A stretch of 64,000 nt of DNA from Sphingomonas sanxanigenens DSM 19645 = NX02 (GTDB lineage: Bacteria; Pseudomonadota; Alphaproteobacteria; Sphingomonadales; Sphingomonadaceae), in the NCBI RefSeq assembly GCF_000512205.2, contig NZ_CP006644.1:3590520-3654519 (forward strand). Direction: 5' to 3'. A program made the position numbers and the translations under genes. Below the pieces are notes generated by a model. That model did no database searches, was not told the origin of the DNA, and worked only from the letters and a program-made list of their open reading frames with translations. This document shows positions 43,736-53,591 of this stretch, one piece after another. Numbering within the stretch: the stretch's first letter is position 1; each line of letters begins with the position of its first letter.

Positions 43736-44632
43736 CTACGCGGCGTCGCGCGCCGCCTTCTCCGCCAGCAGATTGGCGCCGATGAGCCCCGATGGCTCGC
43801 GGCAGGCCGGCGGCACGATCCGCGCCGCCATGTCTTCCGCGCTCGTTGCGCCACCGAAATAGCCCGCGAGGCGTTCGGCGGTGCCGGCGTGGATCATCGG
43901 CAAGAGCGTTTCCTGCTTCATCACGCCGCCGCCCAGTACGATCCGCTCGGGCGCCATCATCAGGAACAGCGTCATGCAGAGCTGGGCGAGATAATCGGCC
44001 TCGACCGCGCGGAACGGATGATCGTCGGGCAGATCCTGCGCGGCATCGCCCCAGGCCGCGGCGATGGCGGGGCCGCTCGCCAGCCCTTCCAGACAATCGC
44101 CATGAAACGGGCAGATGCCCGCGAACCCGTCATGCAACGGGTGGCGCCGCGGCAGGATATGGCCCGCCTCGGGATGGCCGAGGCCGTGCACGGGATGCCC
44201 CTCGCTGACCAGCCCGACGCCGATGCCGGTGCCCACGGTGACATAGGCGAGCTGCTTCACGCCCGGCCCCGCCGCGGCGACCTCGGCGATCGCGGCGGCG
44301 TTGACGTCGGTTTCGATCGCGATCGGCACGTCGAGGATCGCGCGGGTGCGACCGAGCATGTCCGTCCCTTCCCAATGTGGCTTGGGGGTGGCGAGGATCT
44401 GCCCGAAGCGCGGCGAGGCGGGGTTGAGGTCCACCGGGCCGAAGCTGGCGATGCCGATGCCGCCGAGTGGCCCGTAGCGCGCCGCCTGCGCGAAGAATTC
44501 GCCGACTTCGGCAAAGGTGCTGTCGGGATCGCGGGTGCGGACCGTCGCCGTCTCGATCGAGCCGCCGCGCGCGTCGCCGATGCCGCACACGAACTTGGTG
44601 CCGCCCGCTTCGATGGCGCCGAACAGGGTCAT
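43736..44632 (-). CDS. ROK-family sugar kinase, fructokinase-like
   Basis: A 298-residue ROK kinase. The phosphate-binding start is LFGAIEAGGTKFVCGIG, the sugar-binding region includes IETDVNAAAIAE, VGTGIGVGL and GHPEAGHILPRRHP, and the zinc site follows as H-x9-C-x2-H-x2-C (HDGFAGICPFHGDCLEG). This pattern matches bacterial fructokinases/mannokinases of the ROK family. The inner ATG at 44632 starts exactly at the conserved domain. It stands as a single leftward gene after the uxaC operon and could phosphorylate fructose or another ketose released by nearby pathways. Confidence 0.85.
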   Translation of the reverse strand: MTLFGAIEAGGTKFVCGIGDARGGSIETATVRTRDPDSTFAEVGEFFAQAARYGPLGGIGIASFGPVDLNPASPRFGQILATPKPHWEGTDMLGRTRAILDVPIAIETDVNAAAIAEVAAAGPGVKQLAYVTVGTGIGVGLVSEGHPVHGLGHPEAGHILPRRHPLHDGFAGICPFHGDCLEGLASGPAIAAAWGDAAQDLPDDHPFRAVEADYLAQLCMTLFLMMAPERIVLGGGVMKQETLLPMIHAGTAERLAGYFGGATSAEDMAARIVPPACREPSGLIGANLLAEKAARDAA

Positions 44633-45097
44633 GGTCGCTCTCCCGGGAGATTGTGTCGCACGTGCCGATGTTGGTCTGTCCGGACCGGCGCGCGCGGGCA
44701 CGCCGCCGGTCCCGGATCAGCATCCTCGATCGCCGGCAACCTGTCCGATGCGGTCAAGGACCATGACGCCATAGCATGGTCTCTCGCAGACAGCGGTCAG
44801 TCGATCGACGATCGGAGCCACGCTCTCCAGCCGAGCGACTGCAGCGGCCGTCGGCGGCCGGGCTGAAACACGGAGCCGATCCAAGCGCAGACCGATTTCC
44901 CTGTGGATCCCCTTCCTTCTTTGGCTTGCATGTTCCCCACTATGGCACTTTACGCTCGATAAAGTGCCATGGCGGACACGATGCGCGTTGACGGCACGGT
45001 GCCTCGGTGGACCCGACGAAGTGGGCGAAGGCGCCGGAAGATAAGCCCTCTCTGGCCGAAGTGCAGGAGAGCGCCGTTGGCGCCGCCATCGGCCCAT
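44633..45097. promoter_or_regulatory. 465-nt intergenic region with an 11-bp inverted repeat
   Basis: No gene is seen between uxaC and the ROK kinase gene. A perfect inverted repeat, ATGGCACTTTA (44942-44952) and TAAAGTGCCAT (44960-44970), has a 7-nt spacer. It lies 310 nt before the kinase start and 128 nt after the uxaC stop. Without a T run it is more like a regulator site than an intrinsic terminator; either is possible. Confidence 0.4.
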
Positions 45098-46522
45098 TCA
45101 GAGCCGATATGCCGCCTTGACCAGATTATAGGCGAGATCCTCCGCCACCGCGAACGCCTCGTCCTGGTCGATCCGGTGTTCGGCAACCAGCTTCGCGAGG
45201 AAACCGCAGTCGATGCGGCGGCTGAGGTCATGTCGTGCGGGGACCGAGAAGAAGGCGCGGGTGTCGTCGTTGAAGCCGACCGTGTTGTAGAAGCCGCCGG
45301 TTTCGGTCACTTGCTCGCGGAAGCGCTTCATGCCTTCGGGGCTGTCGTGGAACCACCAGGCTGGGCCGATCCGCAGCGCCGGATAATGACCCGCGAGCGG
45401 TGCGATCTCGCGCGAATAGGTGGTCTCGTCGAGCGTGAAGAGGATGATCGTCAGCGCCCGCTCGTTGCCAAAGGCGTTGAGCAGGGGCTTGAGCGCGCGG
45501 ACATATTCGGTGGAGGATGGCCAGTCGTCGCCCTTCGCCTCGCCAAAGCTGTCGGTCACCGCCGGGTTCTGGCCACGCAGCGCGCCGGGGTGGATCTGCA
45601 TCACCAGCCCGTCGTCGAGGCTCATCCGCGCCATCTCGGTCAGCATCTGGCCCCGGAAGCGCTCGGCGTCTGCGGCACTTGCCTGTCCGGCGGCGATGCG
45701 GCCGTAAAGCGCGGCGGCCTCTTCCTGCGGCAGATTTTCGGTATGCGCGGTCGGGTGGCCATGATCGGTCGACGTCGCGCCGCCCTGCTCGATGAAATAG
45801 CGGCGGCGGTTGCGCAGCGCGGCAAGATAACCGTCCCAGTTGCCCACATCCTCACCCGTGATCCGGCCCAGTTCGGGCAGATCCTCGGCGAAACGGGGAT
45901 GTTCTGGATCGGTGACATTGTCCGGCCGGAAGGCGGTGACGACGCGACCGCCCCACCCGCTCGCCCGGATCGCGCGGTGGTGGCGGAGATCGTCGAGCGG
46001 GTTCTCGGTCGTCGCCAGCGCCTCGATGCGGAAGCGTTCGAACAGCGCGCGCGGCAGGAACTCGGGCCGCTTCAGCTGCGCGTCGATCTGGTCGTAGATG
46101 CGGTCGGCATTGGTCGGCGAGAGACGCTCGGTGACGCCCAATATGTCGTGGAAGGCATAATCGAGCCACATCCGGCTCGGCGTGCCGCGCAGCAGGTGGA
46201 AATTCTCGGCGAAGCGGCGCCAGATCCTGCGCGTATCGGTCTCCGTCCAGCCGCCGTCGATCCGCGGCACGCCCAGTTCCTCCAGCGGCACGCCCTGGCT
46301 GTAGAGCATCCGGAAGATGTAGTGATCGGGGATGATGAACAGGCTCGCCGGATCGGGAAAGGGCTGGTTCTCGGCGAACCAGGACGGATCGGTGTGCCCG
46401 TGCGGGCTGATGATCGGCAGATCCCGGACCGACCGGTAGAGCGCGCGCGCGATCGCGCGGGTTTCGGGGTCGGCAGGAAGCAGGCGATCGGGATGCGGCG
46501 CGAGCGGCGCTTCGGTGGTCAT
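45098..46522 (-). CDS. uxaC: Glucuronate isomerase
   Basis: A 474-residue uronate isomerase of the amidohydrolase superfamily, close to the usual 470. Features are LPIISPHGHTDPSWFAEN with the HxH metal site, DHYIFRMLYSQGV, TENPLDDLRHH, VVTAFRPDNVTDP, and WFHDSPEGMKRF. It converts D-glucuronate to D-fructuronate (or galacturonate to tagaturonate). It is the last gene of a six-gene leftward operon. A neighbouring SDR and UxaA-like proteins supply the following reduction and dehydration. Confidence 0.95.
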   Translation of the reverse strand: MTTEAPLAPHPDRLLPADPETRAIARALYRSVRDLPIISPHGHTDPSWFAENQPFPDPASLFIIPDHYIFRMLYSQGVPLEELGVPRIDGGWTETDTRRIWRRFAENFHLLRGTPSRMWLDYAFHDILGVTERLSPTNADRIYDQIDAQLKRPEFLPRALFERFRIEALATTENPLDDLRHHRAIRASGWGGRVVTAFRPDNVTDPEHPRFAEDLPELGRITGEDVGNWDGYLAALRNRRRYFIEQGGATSTDHGHPTAHTENLPQEEAAALYGRIAAGQASAADAERFRGQMLTEMARMSLDDGLVMQIHPGALRGQNPAVTDSFGEAKGDDWPSSTEYVRALKPLLNAFGNERALTIILFTLDETTYSREIAPLAGHYPALRIGPAWWFHDSPEGMKRFREQVTETGGFYNTVGFNDDTRAFFSVPARHDLSRRIDCGFLAKLVAEHRIDQDEAFAVAEDLAYNLVKAAYRL

Positions 46523-46528
46523 GTCGTT

Positions 46529-47299
46529 TCAGAATCCCTGGGAGGCGCCGCCGTCGACGGGCAGCAGGACACCGGTGATGAACTTGGCGGCGGGCGAGCA
46601 GAGGTAGACTGCGGCCAGCCCGATATCCTCGGGCTCGCCGAAGCGGTTCATCGGCGTGCGCTGGAGGATGCGGTTGGAGCGCGCCGGATCGCCGTCGAGC
46701 GCCTTGCGGAGCATCGGCGATTCGATCCAGCCGGGGGCGATGGCGTTGACGCGTACCCCCTGCCCCGCCACCTCGACCGACAGCGCGCGCACCATGCCGA
46801 GATAGGCGGATTTGGCCGCCGAGTAGGCGATCACCCCCGGCATGCCGATGATCGAGGTCATCGACGCGGTGAACAATATGCTGCCGTGCCCCGCCGTCAG
46901 CATGCCGGGCAGCACCGCGCGGGTCAGCGCGTGCGCGGCGAGGACATGCGTGTCGAGCATGGTCGAGAATTCCTCGACCTCGGTATCGACCGCGAGCTTC
47001 TTGAAGTTGATCCCGGCATTGTTGAGCAGGATCGAGACCTTGCCGGTCTTCGCGATGACCCGCTCGACCAGCGTCGGCAGCGTATCGAAGGCGGTGACGT
47101 CCGCGGTTTCCCAATGCGCGCCCGCGCCCAGTTCTTCGGCGGCGGCCTGCACCAGCGCGGCGCGTCGGCCGACCAGAACCACCTCGGCACCCGCGGCGTG
47201 CAGCGCCCGCGCCATGCCGAGGCCCAGCCCCGAACCGCCGCCGGTGATGAGGGCGACCTCGCCCTCCAGCCGGAATGCCTGCGTGGGATCAAGCGGCAC
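46529..47299 (-). CDS. SDR-family oxidoreductase (probable hexuronate/ketogluconate reductase)
   Basis: A 256-residue classical short-chain dehydrogenase. It has the nucleotide motif [12 protein letters not shown] (19-30), NNAG, catalytic serine in FTASMTS, the Y-x3-K in YSAAKSAY, and a C-terminal [12 protein letters not shown]. It resembles gluconate 5-dehydrogenase and KduD-like enzymes. In the uxaC operon it may replace UxuB or UxaB by reducing fructuronate or tagaturonate. The GTG start overlaps the UxaA C-part gene by 11 nt. Confidence 0.85.
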   Translation of the reverse strand: MPLDPTQAFRLEGEVALITGGGSGLGLGMARALHAAGAEVVLVGRRAALVQAAAEELGAGAHWETADVTAFDTLPTLVERVIAKTGKVSILLNNAGINFKKLAVDTEVEEFSTMLDTHVLAAHALTRAVLPGMLTAGHGSILFTASMTSIIGMPGVIAYSAAKSAYLGMVRALSVEVAGQGVRVNAIAPGWIESPMLRKALDGDPARSNRILQRTPMNRFGEPEDIGLAAVYLCSPAAKFITGVLLPVDGGASQGF

Positions 47300-48509
47300 T
47301 GCGGCACCCCCGCTCGAGATCCGGCGCGTCCTGATGCTTGTACATCACGAGATACTCCCTGTGGCCCAGTTCCTCGGGCTTGCTCGGCGTTCCCGACGCC
47401 ACGTCGGCGACCATCGCGCCGAGTTCGTCGGCGCATCGATCCAATGTCATCTCGCCGGCGAGCACGCGGCCGGCGTCGAAATCCATGTCCTCGATCATGC
47501 GGGCATAGGTGCGGCTGTTGCCCGTCACCTTGATCAGCGGCGAGACCGGCGATCCGATCACGCTGCCGCGCCCGGTGACGAACAGCACGATCTGGCTGCC
47601 GCCGGAGATCAGGTCCATGATCCCCTCGGTGTCGTTGGGGTTGGTGTAGCCGAACTGCATGAAATGGGGATCGGGCACCGAATCCATGATCCACATGCCC
47701 GGCCAGGGCGGGGTTTCCCCCACCTTGATCACGCCCTGGATCGGGCGCGATCCGCTCTTGGCGAAGGCACCCATGCTCTTCTCCTCGATCGTCGTCAGTC
47801 CGCCGGCGAAATTGCCCGGCGACACCGAATATTGCCGGACGTCGCGACAATAATGCTCGGCCTTGTCATAGGCGGCCTTGAGTTCGGCGCGGGCACGATC
47901 GTCGACGGCGCGGGCGAGGATGATCTCCTCCAGCCCGATCATCTCGACGATCTCCTCGCAGATCGCCGAGCCGCCGGCGTCGACGACGCGATCGAACAGC
48001 CGTCCCACCACCGGATTGCCGACCAGCCCGCTCGTGCCGTCCGACCCGCCGCATTCGGCACCCAGTGTCAGGTCGGCGAAGCCCATCGGCACGCGCGGCG
48101 TCTCCGCATGGATCCGCGCGCGCAGGGCGCGGACGATCGCCTTGCCCCTGCTCGTCGATGAACGTGTGCCGCCGACCTCCTGAATGAAGAACGCGTCCGC
48201 AGGTCGCCCGCTTTTCTCCACCGCCTCGGCGATCCGCGCCGGCTGGGTATATTCGCAGCCCAGCCCCACCGAGAGCACCGCACCGACATTGGGGTGCCGG
48301 GCGAGCGACAGCACCAGCCGGATCGCATATTGATTGTCGTAGCAACCGGGAAAGCCGATCACCTGCACATCCTCTTCGCCCGCCGCGATGGCGTGGGCGA
48401 CATGCGCCGCGCACTGGACGGTGTAGATCACCAGCACGAGGTTGCGCACGCCCTTGCGTCCGTCGGGCCGCAGCCAGCCCGTCCATTCCCGGTCGAACGG
48501 TTCAATCAT
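47289..48509 (-). CDS. Altronate dehydratase-like protein, UxaA large (C-terminal) part
   Basis: A 406-residue protein equivalent to the C-terminal catalytic part of UxaA/GarD altronate and galactarate dehydratases. Features are [66 protein letters not shown] and [19 protein letters not shown], with conserved cysteines for iron. The usual N-terminal SAF domain is encoded by the separate gene directly upstream, overlapping 8 nt. It dehydrates a hexonate to 2-keto-3-deoxy-hexonate. Which epimer is used here is not clear. Confidence 0.87.
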   Translation of the reverse strand: MIEPFDREWTGWLRPDGRKGVRNLVLVIYTVQCAAHVAHAIAAGEEDVQVIGFPGCYDNQYAIRLVLSLARHPNVGAVLSVGLGCEYTQPARIAEAVEKSGRPADAFFIQEVGGTRSSTSRGKAIVRALRARIHAETPRVPMGFADLTLGAECGGSDGTSGLVGNPVVGRLFDRVVDAGGSAICEEIVEMIGLEEIILARAVDDRARAELKAAYDKAEHYCRDVRQYSVSPGNFAGGLTTIEEKSMGAFAKSGSRPIQGVIKVGETPPWPGMWIMDSVPDPHFMQFGYTNPNDTEGIMDLISGGSQIVLFVTGRGSVIGSPVSPLIKVTGNSRTYARMIEDMDFDAGRVLAGEMTLDRCADELGAMVADVASGTPSKPEELGHREYLVMYKHQDAPDLERGCRSAA

Positions 48510-48828
48510 AGGCCATGTCCTTGGCGGCCCCCGTCACCGCGTCGAACCCGCCCGAGCGCTCGTCGAAACCGCTTTTGCAGTTGTGGAGATGCACCCAACT
48601 GCCGGCGGCGATGGCGGTGCTGGCGCGACCGATCGGGATGCCGAACTTCACCACCGCATCGCCTGCGGCGACGGCGGCAAGCGCGATCTTGTGGCCATGC
48701 GCGATCGCCTCGAGCGCACTGATGGCCTCGCCTGCGTCACCCCGCAGCGCAACAGTGTCGCCGGCGGCGGCATCGTCGAGCATGGTCGCGACATTGTCGG
48801 CCGCATGGATGCGGAACGCGATCGTCAC
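48502..48828 (-). CDS. UxaA-family SAF-domain small subunit
   Basis: A 108-residue protein with the SAF-like fold found at the N-terminus of Uxa[21 protein letters not shown] at the start and [34 protein letters not shown] in the middle, ending in [11 protein letters not shown]. Here it is a separate polypeptide, giving a two-subunit dehydratase as in several alphaproteobacteria. The GTG start overlaps the RraA-like gene by four bases (GTGA). Confidence 0.85.
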   Translation of the reverse strand: MTIAFRIHAADNVATMLDDAAAGDTVALRGDAGEAISALEAIAHGHKIALAAVAAGDAVVKFGIPIGRASTAIAAGSWVHLHNCKSGFDERSGGFDAVTGAAKDMAYD

Positions 48829-49478
48829 AGGATGCCATATTTCGCGAAGGCGGCGGTGCTCGACATGCCGCCTTCGATCTCCTTGCGGACGAGCTTTTCG
48901 CCGCGCACCTTTTCCAGGGAGCGCTCGACCACCTCGGCCTCATGCTGCCGCGGGATCACGATCACGCCGTCGAGATCGCCGAACACCAGATCGCCCGGCT
49001 GCACCGTCACCGGCCCCACCTCGATGCGGCAGCGATAATCGACCACCTTGGTCCGCACGCCCGAATCCTGCGCGAAGCGGCCGCGGCTGAACACCGGCCA
49101 ATCCTGATCGAGCACCTGCGGCGTATCGCGGTGATAGCCGTTGACCACCGCGCCATTGGCGCCGCGCATCCGGGCCGTCGCGGTCAGGATCTCGCCCCAA
49201 TAGGCACAGCGCATCGCGCCGCCGCTGGCGAGATAAATCTCGCCGGGCTCCATCTGGTCGAGTGCTTCGGTCAGCTTCCCGAAGGGCTCGGCCTGTTCGC
49301 CGTAGACGTCGATCATCAGCACCGGCATCGCGCGGCCGACCAGCTTCATCTCGGTGCGGATCGGCTGGATCGGCTGCGGCAGGAACTGGTGATAGCATCC
49401 CAGCGTGTCGAGAATGTCGCCCACGACGGGGGTGTAGAGTTCCGCCCGGAACAGGTCGAAAAGGTCGCGGTCGTTCAT
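48825..49478 (-). CDS. RraA-like family protein (putative 2-oxo-acid aldolase)
   Basis: A 217-residue RraA/HMG-aldolase-fold protein. It begins [21 protein letters not shown] and has [17 protein letters not shown] with the conserved Arg-Asp, and [19 protein letters not shown], where the aldolase-type metal and substrate residues sit. Family members are 4-hydroxy-4-methyl-2-oxoglutarate aldolases or RNase E inhibitors. In a sugar-acid operon an aldolase or lyase acting on a keto-deoxy sugar acid is more likely. It overlaps the transporter gene by four bases. Confidence 0.8.
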   Translation of the reverse strand: MNDRDLFDLFRAELYTPVVGDILDTLGCYHQFLPQPIQPIRTEMKLVGRAMPVLMIDVYGEQAEPFGKLTEALDQMEPGEIYLASGGAMRCAYWGEILTATARMRGANGAVVNGYHRDTPQVLDQDWPVFSRGRFAQDSGVRTKVVDYRCRIEVGPVTVQPGDLVFGDLDGVIVIPRQHEAEVVERSLEKVRGEKLVRKEIEGGMSSTAAFAKYGIL

Positions 49479-50800
49479 TGCGGCTCCATCATCATGGTCG
49501 GGTTCGAATGCGCGGCGGGCGGGCGCGGCCCGCGCAGGATGAGCGCCATCAGCAGCACCGCCAGCGGATAGGCGGTCGCGGCACCGATGAAGAGCAGCAT
49601 GTAGTTGCCGCCGGTGGCATCGAGGATGCGCCCGATCGCCATCGCGACGAACATCCCCATCACCCCGGCGGCAAAGCCGCCGATGCCGATCACCGAGCTG
49701 ACGGCGGTGGCGGGAACGGTGTCCGAGACGATCGTGTAGAGATTGGCGGACAACCCCTGATGCCCTGCGGCGGCGAGCGCGATCAGCAGCACCGCGGGCC
49801 ACATCGACGCGGCGCCGGAAACGAGCGCGACGGGCACCGTGCAGGATGCCATGCACAGCATCGCCACGATGCGCGCGCGTAGCACGGGCATGCCGCCCCC
49901 GATCAGCCGCGACGAAATCCAGCCACCGGCGATGCTGCCGATGTCGGCGATCAGATAGATCGTCACCAGCGGCGCGATCGAGGCCATCATGTCGATGCCG
50001 AAGCGCTGATGGAGGAAACCGGGCACCCAGTTGAGGTAGAACCACCAGACCGGGCTGGTGAGCAGCATGCCCAGCGCATAGGCCCACGTGCCGCGGTAGC
50101 GGAACAGCGCGATCCAGCGCGGGCGCGCCACCGTGGCCGGCGTTTCCCCGGCACGGATATAGGCAAGCTCCTCGGCGGAGAGGCGCTTCTGGCGTTCGGG
50201 CCGTTCGTAGAAGCGCAGCCAGGCGGCCAGCCAGAGCAGCCCCAGCGCGCCGGCGATCAGGAAGGCGACGCGCCAGCCGAAGGCGGCGACGATGAAGGGC
50301 AGGCTGATCGGGGTGACGATGGCGCCGACATTGCTCCCCGCGTTGAACAGCCCGGTCGCCAGCGCGCGTTCGCGCGGCGGAAACCATTCGCGCACGGCCT
50401 TGATCGACGCCGGAAAATTGCCGCCCTCGCTCAAGCCCAGCGCGCCGCGCGCGATCTTGAACCCGATCACGCTCGCCATCAGCCCGTGCAGCGCTGCGCT
50501 GATGCTCCACCCCGCCACCGCGATGGTCAGCCCGCGCCGCACGCCGATCCAATCCATCAGCCGTCCGCCGAACAGATAGCCACAGGCATAAAGCAGCGAA
50601 AAGACCGCGACGATGTCGCCATAGTCGGTCTCCGACCAGCCGAGCTCACCATCGAGTACGGGCTTGAGCAATCCGAATATCTGGCGATCCATGTAACAGA
50701 TCGTCGTGGACGCGAAGAGCAATCCGCAGACCAGCCAGCGATAGCGCCCGGCCGGTACTGCAGAACTGATTGCGCTCGCCGAAGGCTGAACCGAGATCAT
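49475..50800 (-). CDS. MFS transporter, ACS family (hexuronate transporter ExuT-like)
   Basis: About 441 residues with twelve hydrophobic segments and anion:cation-symporter features. These are [26 protein letters not shown] in helix 1, [18 protein letters not shown] after helix 2, [44 protein letters not shown] in the centre, and [11 protein letters not shown]. ExuT and related carriers import glucuronate and galacturonate. It heads the operon. A GntR-type operator lies 45 nt before its start. The ATG at 50800 is at the conserved start, with an in-frame ATG 18 nt upstream as alternative. Confidence 0.87.
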   Translation of the reverse strand: MISVQPSASAISSAVPAGRYRWLVCGLLFASTTICYMDRQIFGLLKPVLDGELGWSETDYGDIVAVFSLLYACGYLFGGRLMDWIGVRRGLTIAVAGWSISAALHGLMASVIGFKIARGALGLSEGGNFPASIKAVREWFPPRERALATGLFNAGSNVGAIVTPISLPFIVAAFGWRVAFLIAGALGLLWLAAWLRFYERPERQKRLSAEELAYIRAGETPATVARPRWIALFRYRGTWAYALGMLLTSPVWWFYLNWVPGFLHQRFGIDMMASIAPLVTIYLIADIGSIAGGWISSRLIGGGMPVLRARIVAMLCMASCTVPVALVSGAASMWPAVLLIALAAAGHQGLSANLYTIVSDTVPATAVSSVIGIGGFAAGVMGMFVAMAIGRILDATGGNYMLLFIGAATAYPLAVLLMALILRGPRPPAAHSNPTMMMEPQ

Positions 50801-50844
50801 TTCCCCTCGCTTCCACATCGATCCGTCTGCCGCGGATGTTAGAT

Positions 50845-50857
50845 CCTGTAAGACAGG
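50845..50857. promoter_or_regulatory. GntR operator, copy 1 (uronate operon)
   Basis: CCTGT-AAG-ACAGG, a perfect 5-bp inverted repeat flanked by AT and TT. It lies between the transporter gene and the GntR gene. An almost identical site (centre AAT) stands before the enolase-superfamily gene, so both are probably bound by the GntR protein encoded between them. Confidence 0.65.
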
Positions 50858-50969
50858 TTACTATCAGTACCGCGAGCCACGGCGCAAGTGGCTTTTTGTT
50901 GCTGCGGCCAACGCGGCTTGCCCGCCGGCGCGTATCGTCGTTAGACCAGCGTCGCGAAAGGAGACGCGG

Positions 50970-51701
50970 GTGGAAGAAGGCGGCATCGAAGCTGGCGGGA
51001 AGGCTGCCGGCCTGGTCGAGCAGGTCATCGACTATCTGCGTGACCATGTCGCGAGCGAGCAATTGCGCCCTGGCGCGCGCCTGCCGAGCGAGACCACCAT
51101 CAGCGTCACGCTGGGGGTCAGCCGCCCCGTCGTGCGCGAAGCAATGCGCACTTTGGCGGCGACGGGGCTGGTCGAGCTCGCGGTCGGCAAGCGCGCGACG
51201 ATCGTGCCGGTCGATGGCGAGATGCTGTCGCGGGTGCTGGGCAATGCGGTGTTGATCGGCCAGGCCGAAACGCAGGACATTCTGGAGATGCGGCGCGGCA
51301 TCGAGATCGCGATGGTCGCGCTCGCGGCCGAGCGGCGCAGCGATACGGATGTCGTCGAACTGCGCGCGATCGTGGACGAGATGGCGGACTGCCTTGCCGA
51401 CGGCCCGCGCTATTCGCACCTCGATCTCCAGCTCCACAAGACGCTGGCACGCGCAACCGCCAATCCGCTCTACCCGCTGCTCATCGAGGCGCTCCGCCAG
51501 CTCATCGAGGCGTCGATGCTCGCCGGCATCGAGCGTTGGGCGGCCACGCCCGAACTGAAGCATGTTCAGGATCTGCATGAAGCGATCGTGCGCGAGGTCG
51601 GCGCGCGCAATCCCTCCGGCGCGGCATCGGCGATGGCGCAGCATTTCGACGACGCGCTGGCCGCTATCCTGGCACCGAGGTTGGGCAGGGCAGAAACATA
51701 G
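50970..51701 (+). CDS. GntR-family regulator, FCD subfamily (uronate operon regulator)
   Basis: A 243-residue FadR/FCD-type regulator. The winged helix (about 15-80) contains EQLRPGARLPSETTISVTLGVSRPVVREAMRTLAATGLVEL. The FCD domain shows metal-site histidines in SHLDLQLHKTLA and VQDLHEAIV. The GTG start follows AAAGGAGA. It is divergent from the uronate operon and upstream of the enolase gene, with matching palindromes at both promoters. It resembles ExuR/UxuR-like sugar-acid regulators in role. Confidence 0.87.
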   Translation: MEEGGIEAGGKAAGLVEQVIDYLRDHVASEQLRPGARLPSETTISVTLGVSRPVVREAMRTLAATGLVELAVGKRATIVPVDGEMLSRVLGNAVLIGQAETQDILEMRRGIEIAMVALAAERRSDTDVVELRAIVDEMADCLADGPRYSHLDLQLHKTLARATANPLYPLLIEALRQLIEASMLAGIERWAATPELKHVQDLHEAIVREVGARNPSGAASAMAQHFDDALAAILAPRLGRAET

Positions 51702-51730
51702 CGCTTGCCCTGCTTTTGTCGGCCTCTTAT

Positions 51731-51743
51731 CCTGTAATACAGG
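51731..51743. promoter_or_regulatory. GntR operator, copy 2 (enolase-superfamily gene)
   Basis: CCTGT-AAT-ACAGG, flanked by AT and TTTA, 17 nt before the GTG start of the sugar-acid dehydratase-like gene. It differs from copy 1 by one base in the spacer. Binding here would block translation-proximal transcription. Confidence 0.65.
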
Positions 51744-51759
51744 TTTAGAGGAGAATGAT

Positions 51760-52884
51760 GTGCGCGTCGAGACGTTCGAGACCTGGATCTGCCGTCGTCC
51801 CAAGGGGCTGTTCGACGAGGAGCGCGAAGGTGCCGCGCCGATGCCGTGGAGCTATGGCGTCGGTCGCATCACCACGTCGGACGGGATCGAGGGGATCGCA
51901 ACCTTCTGGGCAGCGCGATCGGGTGCCGTGACCGACGCCTATCTCGCCGATGTGATCGCACCCGTCATCCTCGGGCGCAGCATCCATGATCGCGAGAAGA
52001 TCTGGCACGATTTCTGGAACATCGACCGCCACGGCGCCTTCTTCCCGGTCTTCCTGCCGGGGCCCATCGACGTCGCGTTGTGGGACGCGGCGGCGCGCAC
52101 CGCGGGGCTGCCGCTGCACCGCTATCTGGGCAGCTATCGCACCAGCCAGCCGGTCTATGCCAGCAGCCTCTGGCTGCCTGCCGTCGACGATTATGTGCGC
52201 GAGGCGCTGCACTACAAGGAGCGCGGCTTCAAGGCGTACAAGGTCCACCCCTGCGGCCCGAGCCGGATCGACATGGAGATCCATGCCGCAGTGCGCGCGG
52301 CGGTCGGGCCGGAGATGGTGCTGATGACCGATCCTGTTGCCGAATATACGCTGCCCGAAGCGATCCGGGTCGCGCGCCATCTCGAGGAACTGGATTATTA
52401 CTGGTTCGAGGAACCGTTCCGCGATTATGAGCTGGACAAATACGCCAAGCTCGCCGCCGCGGTCGATATCCCGATCGTCGGCACGGAAACGACACGGGGC
52501 GGCCCGTGGGGCGTGGCACAGGCGATCAAGGCCGACGCGCTGGACATGGTCCGCGCCGACGTGTCGTGGAAGGGCGGGATCACCGGCACGCTCAAGGTCT
52601 GCCACCTTGCCGAGGCGCATGGCATCAATTGCGAACTGCACACCACGACGATGGGACCGATGGACGTCGCCAACCTCCACGTCGCCTGCGCGGTCCGCAA
52701 CTCGGAATATTTCGAACTGTTCGTGCCGGAAGACAGCTTCCAGATCCCGATGAAACAGAGCCTGCGCGATCTGATGGACGCGGACGGCAACATTCATGTG
52801 CCCGAAGGCCCCGGGCTCGGCATCGATATCGACTGGGATCTGGTCGATGCGAACTGCGTCTCGCACCGGCGCTTCAGCGCCTGA
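51760..52884 (+). CDS. Enolase-superfamily (mandelate racemase/MLE family) sugar-acid dehydratase-like protein
   Basis: A 374-residue protein with the capping domain and barrel of the mandelate racemase group. Acid-base and metal residues visible are K161 in AYKVHP, metal ligands D191 (MTDPV), E217 (WFEEPF) and E243 (VGTETT), then D267 (VRADVSW) and H294 (ELHTTT). The D-H pair suggests abstraction of an alpha-proton, as in sugar-acid dehydratases. The GTG start is chosen from GAGGAGA 6 nt upstream. Sharing the GntR operator, it probably dehydrates the acid fed into the uronate operon. The substrate is unassigned. Confidence 0.84.
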   Translation: MRVETFETWICRRPKGLFDEEREGAAPMPWSYGVGRITTSDGIEGIATFWAARSGAVTDAYLADVIAPVILGRSIHDREKIWHDFWNIDRHGAFFPVFLPGPIDVALWDAAARTAGLPLHRYLGSYRTSQPVYASSLWLPAVDDYVREALHYKERGFKAYKVHPCGPSRIDMEIHAAVRAAVGPEMVLMTDPVAEYTLPEAIRVARHLEELDYYWFEEPFRDYELDKYAKLAAAVDIPIVGTETTRGGPWGVAQAIKADALDMVRADVSWKGGITGTLKVCHLAEAHGINCELHTTTMGPMDVANLHVACAVRNSEYFELFVPEDSFQIPMKQSLRDLMDADGNIHVPEGPGLGIDIDWDLVDANCVSHRRFSA

Positions 52885-53243
52885 TCTCCGCTCGCCCCCG
52901 ATGCGCGCTTTCTGTCGCATGTTCTCGCACCGAGACGGGCATGCTCTCGGCGTCTGGCAGCATCGGAGTAGCCTATAACAGATCCGACGGCCCATCGGGA
53001 CCAGAGCGCTGACCGGGCGCCGCGCCCATCGACAAGAGCCATTCGCTGAAGAATCCCGCTCCACGATGCCGGAAAAGCCGACGAGCGGCATCGGCTCGGC
53101 GGGTATTGGCCGCCTTCCATCGGTCACGCCATGTTCGCGCAATCTTCATCGGCTGTGTTGGGACATGCAAGGTCGTCGGGCGCAAAGCGAGCCATTCGAA
53201 TCGCTGCCGGACCATCAAACCGATTTGGAAGCGATCAATAGAT
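52885..53243. other. 359-nt stretch without a recognised gene
   Basis: No convincing frame is seen in either direction between the enolase-superfamily gene and the lipoprotein gene. The A+T content rises only in the last 40 nt, where the promoter of the lipoprotein gene may lie. No repeat or terminator with a T run was noticed. Confidence 0.4.
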
Positions 53244-53591
53244 ATGATGCAGCATATATTCTCGAGTAAACGTGCCGCCCTGTTGCCCGCAGGCGTTGTC
53301 GCCCTGATGAGCTTGAGCTTTGCGGGATGCGCGGCAAACGCGGCGAGCAAGGGTGAGAAGCGTCGGGAGGACGCGCGCACCTGCGAAAGCTTCGGCGCGC
53401 AATACGGCACGCCTGCCTACACCGATTGCATGCTCGATCAGCAGCGCCGGCGCGATACCAAGAAACTCGAATCGCTCGAAGAGACCCGCATGCTGTCCCA
53501 ACTCGCCAAAGACGGGCAGATCATGGCGGAGCGGGCCCGCTTGCAGCGCTGCGCGCGCGATCCTGACCGGCGTGAGTGCGGGCGGAGATAG
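53244..53591 (+). CDS. Small putative lipoprotein
   Basis: A 115-residue protein starting MMQHIFSSKRAALLPAG with a hydrophobic helix and a lipobox F-A-G-C, so Cys29 would be lipidated. The rest is hydrophilic, charged and probably helical (KKLESLEETRMLSQLAKDGQ), with paired cysteines (RTCESFG ... TDCMLD; RCARDPDRREC). No family was recognised. Longer upstream forms lack a signal peptide at the start, so this start is preferred. It stands alone. Confidence 0.68.
   Translation: MMQHIFSSKRAALLPAGVVALMSLSFAGCAANAASKGEKRREDARTCESFGAQYGTPAYTDCMLDQQRRRDTKKLESLEETRMLSQLAKDGQIMAERARLQRCARDPDRRECGRR

Noticed and set aside
44717-45097. Leftward frame of 126 codons between uxaC and the ROK kinase
   Set aside because: Composition is unlike a protein of this genome and it crosses the inverted repeat at 44942-44970.
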